NCBI RefSeq assembly: GCF_020536995.1
Contig: NC_068359.1
Span: forward strand, 67,279,726 to 67,343,725
Origin: Dreissena polymorpha
Lineage: Eukaryota; Mollusca; Bivalvia; Myida; Dreissenidae
Direction of reading: 5' to 3'
Length of the DNA: 64,000 nucleotides
Part shown: positions 37,175-46,436 of the stretch, piece by piece
Layout: each line of letters opens with the position of its first letter
Numbering within the stretch: position 1 is the stretch's first letter
Position numbers and translations under genes: made by a program
The notes under the pieces: model-generated
What the model was told of the DNA's origin: nothing
The model's input: the letters and a program-made list of their open reading frames with translations, nothing else
Databases searched by the model: none

Positions 37175-37670
37175 AAGGTACCTTTTCACATATTTTGGCA
37201 TGTATTGAATTTTGTCATTAAATTCTTTATATTGATAAATGTAAACACTGAATCTAAAAAGCTCCAGTACAAAAACAAGAATAAAATTAAATTAAGAAAA
37301 AAAATAAACCCTCATCTGGGCTCGAACCATTGACCCATGGACGTTTGGAGTAAAAGTCGAATGCTTAGACTACCCGGCCATCTGTGCTAATACAATGAAC
37401 GATGCTTTTTATACCTTATATAAGCAATCCTCGTAGTGTCACAAAATATAGCGAGAACAACAGAACTCTCACAATTATTCAATCGTTTCGCGTTTCAACG
37501 CTTTATACTTTTCAGGTTTTTAAATCGAAGATGCACTTAATGGACATTTAAGCGTATGGTTAATTCAGTATAACTGTTTCCTTATAAATATCATAACAAC
37601 AACGAACATTTGCGAATTTACAATATTTTTAATAATTTTGTCAATTTGCCAAAACGCGAAAATGGTCCCT
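37175..37670. mobile_element. hAT-like MITE carrying a tRNA-like module, second copy
   Basis: Same ends and internal order as 4451-4960 (AAGGTACCTTTTCAC on the left, AGGGACCATTTTCGC read inward from the right). No clear target duplication remains. Flanking parts match the first copy well; the tRNA-like centre is more diverged. Confidence 0.75.
37309..37382 (-). other. tRNA-like sequence inside a MITE
   Basis: Minus strand: A-box-like TGGCCGGGTAGTCTAAGC and B-box-like GGTTCGAGCC, about 74 nt. It has a shorter variable region than the module at 4581-4670. Confidence 0.5.
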
Positions 37671-38051
37671 TTAAAATATCGTTGACGTATTTTAACCCAC
37701 GACTTATACCCTGACAAAGCACATATCAAACGTTTTGCCCAATTTCCTTTTCGCAATAAACCCACAACCATGACAATACACTGGTCGCTTGTTTTTGGTC
37801 AAACGGAAGATGCGGACAATGAAGCAGAAAATAAATCTACTATTCCATCACGCCCAAACAATAAAAATGTTGTTGTTTTTAACTGTTAGTTGACATAAGA
37901 AAGAAAAAAAACATTAACACCTGTACCTATTTACGAAAAGAATGTTATCTGCCATCTATTTGCTGAACGCGTGGGTAGCCTCGTTTTTACTTTGGTACAT
38001 CGCCCGGTCACGATCCGCCCAAGGGGTTTCCACTGGATGGCGCGGGGCGGC

Positions 38052-38060
38052 TTTATAAAG
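38052..38060 (+). promoter_or_regulatory. TATA box of the secreted-protein gene
   Basis: TTATAAAG in a GC-rich context (GGCGGCTTTATAAAGCTCC), about 30 bp before a plausible transcription start near 38083. A short leader with a strong splice donor follows. Confidence 0.6.
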
Positions 38061-38082
38061 CTCCTTTGGACACCCTTTGTGC

Positions 38083-38121
38083 ATTTCTCTGAAAGACGTC
38101 GGTACAAACGTATAAACAGAG
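38083..38121 (+). other. non-coding exon 1 of the secreted-protein gene (inferred)
   Basis: The leader ends in ACAGAG followed by GTGAGT (38122), a near-consensus donor. The next exon begins at the start codon itself (39638). The transcription start is inferred from TATA spacing only. Confidence 0.5.
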
Positions 38122-38341
38122 GTGAGTTTGCTATAAACATTATGTTAAGCCATATCATAGATTTCTGCGGTGCAGGTCGAACTTGTTATATGATTGATTT
38201 TAAATGGACAATGCATAACATCACTTTTTAAGATATATATTTATTTAGCATTGTATAATTATATATCAGATCAGATGTTTTAATTCAGACGACTAACAGT
38301 AAGAAAAGAGTGTAAAGAGCTTCGGTTTTCAACACATATAT

Positions 38342-38571
38342 TTAACCCATTTATGCCTAGTGGACTCTCTCATCCTTCAAAATTGTATCAATTTATTTCC
38401 AAAATTAGGGATGTCTAGTATATTCATTTCTATATTTAGAATATTTCTTACAGAAATTTCTTTAAGCAAACAGCACAGACCCTGATGAGACGCCGCATCA
38501 TGCGGCGTCTCATCTGGGTCTACGCTGTTTGCAAAGGCCTTTTTTCTAGACGTTAGGCATAAATGGGTTAA
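38342..38571. mobile_element. TTAA-flanked hairpin MITE, copy 3 (complete, 230 bp)
   Basis: TTAACCCATTTATGCC...GGCATAAATGGGTTAA with a nearly continuous ~33-bp central stem. It lies in intron 1 of the secreted-protein gene. Confidence 0.92.
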
Positions 38572-38745
38572 AGTGATGAGTATCAAAACAACAAAGTAAA
38601 ATAACGATACAAAATAACCTTGCATACAAATGTATATGCCCTTATGGGTTTTGTTTAGTTGACTTAAGCTAATGATAGCAGTTCATTCTACTTAGTATTC
38701 TTTGTTTTGTGACAGAATTTTTATGGAAGTGTAGAGCTATTTTTG

Positions 38746-39511
38746 TACTGTCAACCACAGGTGGTTAGCGTGTGGCTATGATATTAATTAGTGAAAACAT
38801 CATTTTGAATGATAAATAATCATATTATAACGAAAAATTTACTTTTCTGGAAAAAAAATTCACTATCAAATATATATATATTTGATAGTTATTTTTTTTT
38901 CTGAAAAGTTAATTTTTCGTTATAATATGATTATTTATCATTCGAAATGATGTTTTCACTAATAAATATCATAGCCACACGCTAACCACCTGTGCTATCA
39001 ACAGCGAATGACGAAAAAATAAAAGTTCTAAAATACCGTATTTTTTACAAGTATTGGTTTATATTGATTAAAATATCACGACTGGTATATTTCATTACTT
39101 GAAAAAAGTTCATATTTTCAGTATATTCGGTAATTTTTTTTACTGGGTATGTCTACCAGGTAACTACCAGTTAACTATAAATAACGCAAGTAGATTGATC
39201 ATCATCGTCACGTGGTAAACCCAGGAATGCAAATTGTGAAAGCGTAGTGAATTGTATATATTATATATATATATATAATGATAAATCTACTTGCGTTATT
39301 TATAGTGTGTATATCGCTATGTCACCTATTTTCGCGATGTAATTTCGATTTCAAATCGCGAAATTTTATTACCGAATATACTGAAAATATGAACTTTTTT
39401 CTAGTAATGTAATATACCAGTCGTGATATTTTAATAAATATAAACTAATCATTGTAAAAATATACGGTATTTTAAAACTTTTCATTTTTCGTCAATTGCG
39501 GTTGACAGTCC
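38746..39511. mobile_element. long foldback element with ~130-bp inverted arms
   Basis: The outer ends are ACTGTCAAC and GTTGACAGT. Arms of about 130 bp (39003-39140 and about 39355-39505) match closely. An inner inverted pair (39175-39202 and 39281-39306) surrounds a TA run. The left arm is split by the inserted MITE at 38756-38994. Confidence 0.85.
38756..38994. mobile_element. 239-bp foldback MITE (CACAGGTGG ends), nested
   Basis: Nearly palindromic throughout, with ends CACAGGTGGTTAGCG and its inverse. The flanks CTGTCAAC and CTATCAAC form an 8-bp target duplication with one mismatch, a hAT-like size. A sister copy is at 44201-44473. Confidence 0.9.
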
Positions 39512-39637
39512 CTTTGACAGCAGCAGCATTATCATGTGTTACTGAAACGTGTTGTCATACCAGTTGAAGTCACCATACAAATATTATAATAAATATTTGA
39601 GGAATTTTAGTGATTACACGTGGATTTTTCTTTACAG

Positions 39638-39694
39638 ATGAAGTGGCTGGTTGCAGTGTTCGCCTGTATAATCTTGGCTGCAGAGGCTAGAGGA
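39638..39694 (+). CDS. secreted-protein gene: signal-peptide exon
   Basis: ATG follows the acceptor directly. The 19 codons encode a complete signal peptide. The frame stays open to a stop at 39860-39862, so a longer exon is possible. That extension would add a Cys-containing segment but end at an out-of-phase donor. Confidence 0.55.
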
Positions 39695-42600
39695 GTTAGT
39701 ACAAATAATAATATCGTTATTCGAGCTGCGTCATGTGAAAATGGTTCTTATGCTATATGCGGTCAGCGTAGCTCCAGTCGCGTTGTCTGCTCAATGGCTA
39801 CTATGTCCGCTTTAAGTCTAGCAAGGTTTCGTGGCCACATTAGCGGACATGGTAATTCCTGACCGGACTGGGCGAATGTGCAGTGTGATCTGGAGATAAG
39901 CTGGTGGCAGATGTTCATTTCCGCATGACGCGGCTCTGTACTAACAGCGATGCACTTATTATTTGCTTGGCGATATTTCCGGGACTTTAGCTTATGTATG
40001 TTCATATTTCCTCCTCACCGGTATGTAGGGTATTCTACTTGCACACATATAATTGTTGATATTTAACTATTAAATTTTAATTTTAATTGATTTACTGCAC
40101 GTCGAACCTATCAAAGTGTATATATATATATTGTGTTGATCAAACCTGTAACGCTCATTCATGTAAAACTATATGTCATAATCATGTAAAAATATTAAAC
40201 AATCCATGTCCATGCATGTCCTTCGTATAAAATATGATTTCTATCGTAAAAGTATTATAAATGTATTTCCATCGTAAAAAGTATAATTATTGTGTGCATA
40301 GAATACTGAAATCGTACGGTGCTAGCAGCTCTTGTCAGTACCTTTATTCAAAATCTACATGGTGTTATTAAATTAACAATATATTGTTTTCTAAGAACAC
40401 ACCTCTTATGTTCCTATTAATAACGTGGTAGCCTCCGACAACTGGGAACAGGGGAAATGGCCCGCCACCCGAGGATGAAAACAGGGGTCAGGGCCGTACA
40501 TCAAGTGGACTTTCCGCCGCCAAAAACTTCTGTCGGGGGCTTGCAATAGGTACCATTGTCAACGCCAACGCTACTTTTGACGCAGTCTTCGCTTCTATTG
40601 ACCCAGTTTGCGATGATCTGCTTGACTTCTTTGCTGCTAACGAACCCTTGGTAAGATCTATTTTATAGTTTGATTAATATCAGTACAAATTTAAAACCAC
40701 TTATACATATATAGGGTATATGCACTATATATGTAAACGTTGGTTTTAAGCCAAACATAATCTGAAATAAACTCTAAATCTTTATGTGTACAATAACAAC
40801 CATGGAAACAAAAACATGAACAAAAACAGTAATTTCTTTCAGCAAGAACAAGAAAAATAAAGCAATATTTTTTCGTGTTTTCAGCGCGAGCGCCGTACGC
40901 CAAGGGGTAGCCGCCCTGGCCCGTCAAGCGGTAGCCGCCCTACCCCGCAAAGCGGTAGCCGCCCTAGCCCGCCAAGCGGTAGCCGCCCTGGCCCGCCAAG
41001 CGCTGCTAGCATATTCCGCCGCACATGCGACCAGGTTGAAAGAATCCCGCTTGACGATGGGGTAAGTGCGGCTGATGTTTAATACACAATAATTGAGCCT
41101 TGCTCTGTAAAAAGGGAGATTCATGCATATGCGTATTGTCGTTCCAGATTCATGCATATGCGTATTGTCGTTCCAGATTCATGCATATGCGTATTGTCGT
41201 TCCAGATTCATGCATATGCGTATTGTCGTTCCAGATTTGCCTGTGCAGTCCGCTTTTATGGAATTCTTTGTTTAAACAAATTCTCTTCTTTAGTTTTACG
41301 GATCATTTTAATTTTCTGCAACTAAATCTATTCATACGACACACGAACACTATCTCAGATCCTAATAAAAAGACGAATGCTTCGGTTATTGTAGGAAAAT
41401 ATGTACGAAATATCTTCGTCACAATCGGCTCGGGGCGCTAATTAGTATTCGCTGTATTTTATGAAATTCGTCTTCAATGTATAATTTTTCTTGCCTATTT
41501 TGTGTAACATATTTTTTATCAATATATTACAATTTAAAAAATATAAAAAACGTATAGTCTCGCTTCAACGAACACCCACTCTTAAGTGGAAAGTGCGTCC
41601 CTGATTCGCATAATTATGCTTTTTTTGTAACATGAGATCATCCTTGATAATCAAACAATTTACCATAAGCAGATGCGTGAATTGAGGTAGAGCCACTTAA
41701 TGATTTCCCGCGATTTCTTCGAAGATCGAAGAGCCATTTTATGCCCCCCTTCGAAGAAGAGGGGGTATATTGCTTTGCACATGTCGGTCTGTCGGTCGGT
41801 CAGTCGGTCGGTCCGTCCACCAGGTGGTTTCCGGATGATAACTCAAGAACGCTTGGGCCTAGGATCATGAAACTTCATAGGTACATTGATCATGACTCGC
41901 AGATGACCCCTATTGATTTTGAGGTCACTAGGTCAAAGGTCAAGGTCACGGTGACACGAAATAGTAAAATGGTTTCCGGATGATAACTCAAGAATGCTTA
42001 GGCCTAGGATCATGAAACTTGATAGGTAGATTGATCATGACTCGCAGATGACCCCTATTGATTTTCAGGTCACTAGGTCAAAGGTCAAGGTCACAGTGAC
42101 CCGAAAAAGTAAAATGGTTTCCGGATGATAACTCAAGAACGCTTATGCCAAGGATCATGAAACTTCGTAGGTAGATTGATAATGGCTGGCAGATGACCCC
42201 TATTGATTTTCAGGCCACTAGGTCAAAGGTCAAGGTCACGGTGACCCGAAATAGTAAAATGGTTTCCGGATGATAACTGAAGATCGTTTATGCCTAGGAT
42301 CATGAAACTTGATAGGTAGATTGATCATGACTCGCAGATAACCCCTATTGATTTTGAGGTCACTAGGTCAAAGGTCAAGGTCACGGTGACACGAAATAGT
42401 AAAATGGTCTCCGGATGATAACTCAAGAACGCTTATGGCTAGGATCATGAAACTTCAAAGGTACATTGATAATGACTGGCAGATGACCCCTATTGATGTT
42501 CAGGTCACTAGGTCAAAGAACAAGGTCACAGAGACAAAAAAACATATTCACACAATGGCTGTCACTACAACGGAGAGCCCATATGGGGGCATGCATGTTT

Positions 42601-43695
42601 TACCAACTGCCCTTGTTACCTCTTTACTTATGGATATCTAATTTAAGTAGATACTAATGTGAAGTTGTCGTTGCCCAGTGGTCAAGTCAATATGTTTGTA
42701 ATTTGATTTATTATAGCACATAAGCTATGTTTATTGTTAAATAGTAGTCTGGTTTTCCAGCAATAACACAACAATTGCAATAACTACCTGTATATATCAA
42801 GCTTTGCATCGAAGTACAAAATTTTCATAGTTTCACTAGCGCCATGCGCTCGCGAAAATATCAAAAAGTAAACGGTAAATCTGTAATTTTCTTAGTATTT
42901 TTGCAGTATAAGTTTAAAATATTACTTAAATGATACTATTTTGAATTTTAGGACACTTTGTTTTAACCAACCCAATTTCTTCTTGGCTGAAACCACTTAC
43001 ATTTTATGGCGCACTTCCATAGATAACAAGATATATAAAAAAATTAATGTCTGTAAACGAATACTTATTTCATCTTGTTTAAACTTAAAACACCTTTACT
43101 GCATATGTACAAACCAACTGCATGCCCATATATTGAAAATCTGGATGAATTATGGAACTTTCATATACCCCAAGGGGCACAAATAATCTAGACAAATGCC
43201 GAGCGTGGGGGTGGTTTTGAAAAAATCAGTATATGTTTTTAAAAAGCATGGAAAGCCTACCTAAAATGTGCATTTAGTTCAGTGAAATGATGCTGATTAA
43301 GAAAATAATACATTAGATTATGTTTGGAAAGGTGTCCATTACAGTGGCTCTACCTTAAGTTGCATTCCCTTCCAGTGGAATTGCGCTGACAAACAACAGC
43401 AAAGTGATATTTACGTGATACATGGATATTAGTTTCTTATTTTAAACTGATACTTGTCATACACTTTGACACCGAACACAATTTACAAAACGCTTAATCA
43501 ACTAGTTTTATTGATTTGTAAGACTCAAGTCTGCGCCGCAGTAACGCACATTTCTCCCCAAGCTCATTTTATTTCACTCAATGAAACAACACATTCTCAC
43601 ATCCCATGTCCTTGTCATTTCAGAACAAGGCCCAGGAGCTTATTGACATCCTCGTCCGCTTCAATGCAGTATGTGACGTTCTGGATTCTATCTAA
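39638..43695 (+). CDS. small secreted cysteine-containing protein, multi-exon gene (about 174 residues if spliced as proposed)
   Basis: Proposed coding exons are 39638-39694 (or longer), 40432-40650, 40885-41061 and 43624-43695. The protein starts with a signal peptide (MKWLVAVFACIILAAEARG) right after a splice acceptor (TTTCTTTACAG). A Pro/Gly-rich stretch follows, then a segment with NFC and PVCDDLLDFF, a four-fold GSRPxPxS repeat, and short Cys-containing ends (RTCDQVE, AVCDVLDSI). The last three exons have strong donors and acceptors and are all phase 0. A polyadenylation signal follows. I recognise no family; it looks like a secreted lineage-specific protein. The join between the first two coding exons is unresolved: the only in-phase donor (GTTAGT at 39695) is weak, while a better donor (GTAATT at 39852) is out of phase. 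Confidence 0.7.
40432..40650 (+). CDS. secreted-protein gene: exon with PVCDDLLDFF
   Basis: 219 bp between acceptor GTGGTAG and donor GTAAGA. A stop in the same frame ends exactly at the acceptor, which fixes the exon edge. It encodes 73 residues. Confidence 0.75.
40885..41061 (+). CDS. secreted-protein gene: GSRPxPxS repeat exon
   Basis: 177 bp between TGTTTTCAG and GTAAGT. Residues 8-39 of the exon are four 8-residue repeats, followed by RRTCDQVERIPLDDG. Confidence 0.75.
40906..41001 (+). repeat. 24-bp coding minisatellite, four copies
   Basis: GGTAGCCGCCCTGGCCCG plus AAGC-type units encode the GSRPxPxS repeat. A multiple of three, so copy number can change without breaking the frame. Confidence 0.9.
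41118..41235. repeat. 29-bp intronic tandem repeat, four copies
   Basis: Identical copies of GATTCATGCATATGCGTATT plus GTCGTTCCA. Each contains the palindrome ATGCAT. It lies within the last intron of the secreted-protein gene. Confidence 0.95.
41737..42602 (+). mobile_element. hairpin-headed tandem-core element, family A, copy 1
   Basis: The head is TTTTATGCCCCCCTTCGAAG with an imperfect hairpin, then GTCGGTCGGTC microsatellite DNA. Five 145-bp repeats follow (starting GGTTTCCGGATGATAACT), and the tail is CATATGGGGGCATGCATG. Each repeat holds CTAGGTCAAAGGTCAAGGTCA-type sequence with several nuclear-receptor half-sites. The layout resembles bivalve 'pearl' elements and Helitron-linked non-autonomous elements. 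It lies in the last intron of the secreted-protein gene. Confidence 0.85.
42610..43620. other. intron sequence, no other feature seen
   Basis: Remainder of the last intron of the secreted-protein gene. AT-rich. Confidence 0.5.
43624..43695 (+). CDS. secreted-protein gene: last coding exon
   Basis: The acceptor GTCATTTCAG is followed by 23 codons (NKAQELIDILVRFNAVCDVLDSI) and TAA. It echoes the 'F-x-A-V ... V-C-D-x-L' pattern of the second exon. Confidence 0.75.
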   Translation, partial: NKAQELIDILVRFNAVCDVLDSI

Positions 43696-43788
43696 ACCGG
43701 CTGGAAGAACATACACCAGATATGAGCAAAGTTACTATTGAAATCCAACTTCCTTTATACTTTTTATTTAAGTGTTTTTTTTTAAATC

Positions 43789-43794
43789 AATAAA
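43789..43794 (+). other. polyadenylation signal AATAAA
   Basis: 94 bp after the stop codon of the secreted-protein gene. Confidence 0.7.
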
Positions 43795-43904
43795 ACTATC
43801 TTTCAATCATATTGCGTAATTGTCTGTTCATTCAAATATTCCATAGTCTTGCTAATCCCTATTAAATGTACTCTCTAGTCATCATGTAACCACTTCAGCA
43901 GACC

Positions 43905-44200
43905 AATAAAGAACTCCACATCAGCAGACCTATTATCAACTACATTTCAGCTGACCAATTTAGGGCTACATTTCAGCTGACCAATTTAGGGCTACATTTC
44001 AGCTGACCAATTTAGGGCTACATTTCAGCTGACCAATTTAGGGCTACATTTCAGCTGACCAATTTAGGGCTACAGTTGCAGCTAACCAATTTGGAACTCC
44101 ATTGCAGCTGACCAATTTAGAACTCCGTTTCAACTGACGGATTAAAAATTCCATTTCAGCTGACTTATTAAGAATTCCATTTCACCTGACCAATCAAGAA
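43905..44200. repeat. 26-bp tandem repeat, about eleven copies
   Basis: GCTACATTTCAGCTGACCAA plus TTTAGG. Central copies are identical and both edges are degraded, the usual pattern for array growth from the middle. Confidence 0.9.
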
Positions 44201-44473
44201 CACAGGTGGTAAGCGTGTGGCTATGATATTAATTGGTTAAAACATCATTTGCAATCAAACATTATCACTAACTGAAGATTTCATACTTGAATCGGATCAG
44301 ATCGTAAACGAGTAGGTAATGCGAGTTGTGTATCGTGTTATTTCTTAAAATTTGACCTTTGAGTTTTGATTTTTTCCCCAGATAAGTTGATTTTTCGTTA
44401 TAATTTGATTATTTTTTCATTCAAAATGATGTTTTTACTAATTAATATCATAGCCACACGCTAACCACCTGTG
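44201..44473. mobile_element. foldback MITE (CACAGGTGG ends), second copy
   Basis: Ends match the nested MITE at 38756-38994. The interior differs and is less palindromic. It is placed exactly at the edge of the 26-bp array. Confidence 0.85.
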
Positions 44474-44479
44474 ATTTAG

Positions 44480-46410
44480 AACTGTGCTTGGCTTTCCTAA
44501 CTATATATCGGCAGTATACGATTGACGTTTGAAAGATATATGTATGCGCTGGTATATACTATTATGTGTAAGAAAAGTTCGATAACAATTACATACGATT
44601 GTGTGAAGATGATACATGATGAAAGAAAATTTACATCTTGAAGGAGACTGTATAAATGTTCACTCTAAACTTTTATGCACAAAAATATCTCACTTGACAT
44701 GCATAACAATAATATGTTAAAGAGCAAAAATTAACGGTGAAAACATTTTCTTGAAGTTCAAATAAATTGGCAAGCTTAAATAATATTTGGTTATTTTCAT
44801 CATTATCTATATGCTATTTCATTAATTACATACAAAAATATTGAAGCAAACAACAACATTTTTAACGCGGAATGATCGAAATTCAAAATAAGAGACATCG
44901 AGTTAAAGCTTATGAAACGTTATCTATGTTTGTGGGAATACAGGCGTCAACCTCATGGAATAAAGCTCAAAGAAATATGACATTAAATCGCATTGAGACG
45001 ACATAGAGCCAGTGCAGCCAGTGAAAAGAAAACTAACAACGACAAATCAAATGAAATAATCTGACATACGAACCATATACCGTCAGTCAACCAGTTTAGA
45101 ATAACCCTGCAAAAACGTTAATTCTATTGACCACAATAATTTCTTTCGCGGTTTAGTGTCAATGTGCAAAGATGTAAAAATAAAGGGTAAAACTTATTCT
45201 GTATAACAGGTTAGGCCAGTCGACGGCTTATGCAGTTTTCTGTCAAAAATAGCCAATTAAAGTTCACCCTTCGGAAAATTATTAAAAATCATTCAACATA
45301 CAGAATAAGTGTTTCAAAACATTGTCATGGCATTTGTTTTCCATCGGAAAAAAGTTTATTTGAAAATAATAAAGCCTTCTTTATCCATATGCACATTTCA
45401 AAACGTAACTCAATCAGTTCCGGTTAACTTTTTGCTGCATTTATGCCCCCTGTAAGCACAATACAAAAGCTTTCTTGATAAAACTGTGTTAATTTATTCC
45501 TTTACCTAATGTTTACCGAGGACACTTATCATTTTGTTTTTATTGGGGCGTTATGGAAAATTAAATACAAATTAATCGGAACTGCTGATTATCCGGAACT
45601 GGTTGACAAACTGTAAGCTATTATTGTTAAATATAACGAGTATCATGTATGATAAATTCTTGCTGGTAAACGAGCAAGAAAAAAATGCCACATTACCGTT
45701 ACGTGTTTTTACGGGATATATAACATGTTTCACATAATAAATATAAAGACCATACATGTAGCATATGCCATTCACTGATACAATTGAGCCTCGAACTCAG
45801 AAAACGGGTGTTAATGCATGTGCGTAAAGTGTCCTCCTAGATAGCATGTGAAGTCCGCCCTTCCACGTGACGCTACCTATAAGACTTGATAGACGAATCG
45901 CAGCAATCGCTGTCATTAGACAAGAGATCTCGGTAATTAAGATTTACATTTATAGCAGTATTTTAAACAAGCAACTCCGTTAAATCACAATAATGTACGC
46001 AAATATACCAAAGTCAGTCTTATTTAGAAGACGAGCAAAGAATTTAGAGATACTTTTTATATGGGCTAAATTCTTTGGAAATTTTGAAAATTCTCTCCAA
46101 ATATTACCAATATAAAAGTAGCTTAATATTTGAGAGCGTCAACAAGTTGGACTAATATCAAAGTAAAGCCATGCGCATGTCTTACACGGTAAATACAGCC
46201 ACAACGGTACAGTCATTACAACACAGCGTATACGTTGAGCGTCAGAAAACATATCCTTGCATTTTTGTCCCAGATATATTCAGCAAGTCGATCGGTGTTC
46301 TTCCCATCTGAAATAAACTTGACAGAAAATGTGAGCATTGGCCAAAGACGTAACATTGATAAAACACTGCGGATTATCACTTCTACTCACTTATTTATAT
46401 TATCAATATT
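44480..46410. other. no gene seen; upstream region of the NIPSNAP-like gene
   Basis: AT-rich. No clear TATA box. The last part presumably holds the promoter and 5' UTR of the gene starting at 46419. Confidence 0.4.
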
Positions 46411-46418
46411 AAATCGAC

Positions 46419-46436
46419 ATGTTTACCAAGGTCAGG
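46419..46436 (+). CDS. NIPSNAP-like gene: exon 1 (start codon)
   Basis: Six codons (MFTKVR) before donor GTAAGA at 46437. Chosen because it joins in phase to exon 2 and yields a leader-like sequence. An alternative frame open from 46235 would leave in the wrong phase. Confidence 0.5.
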
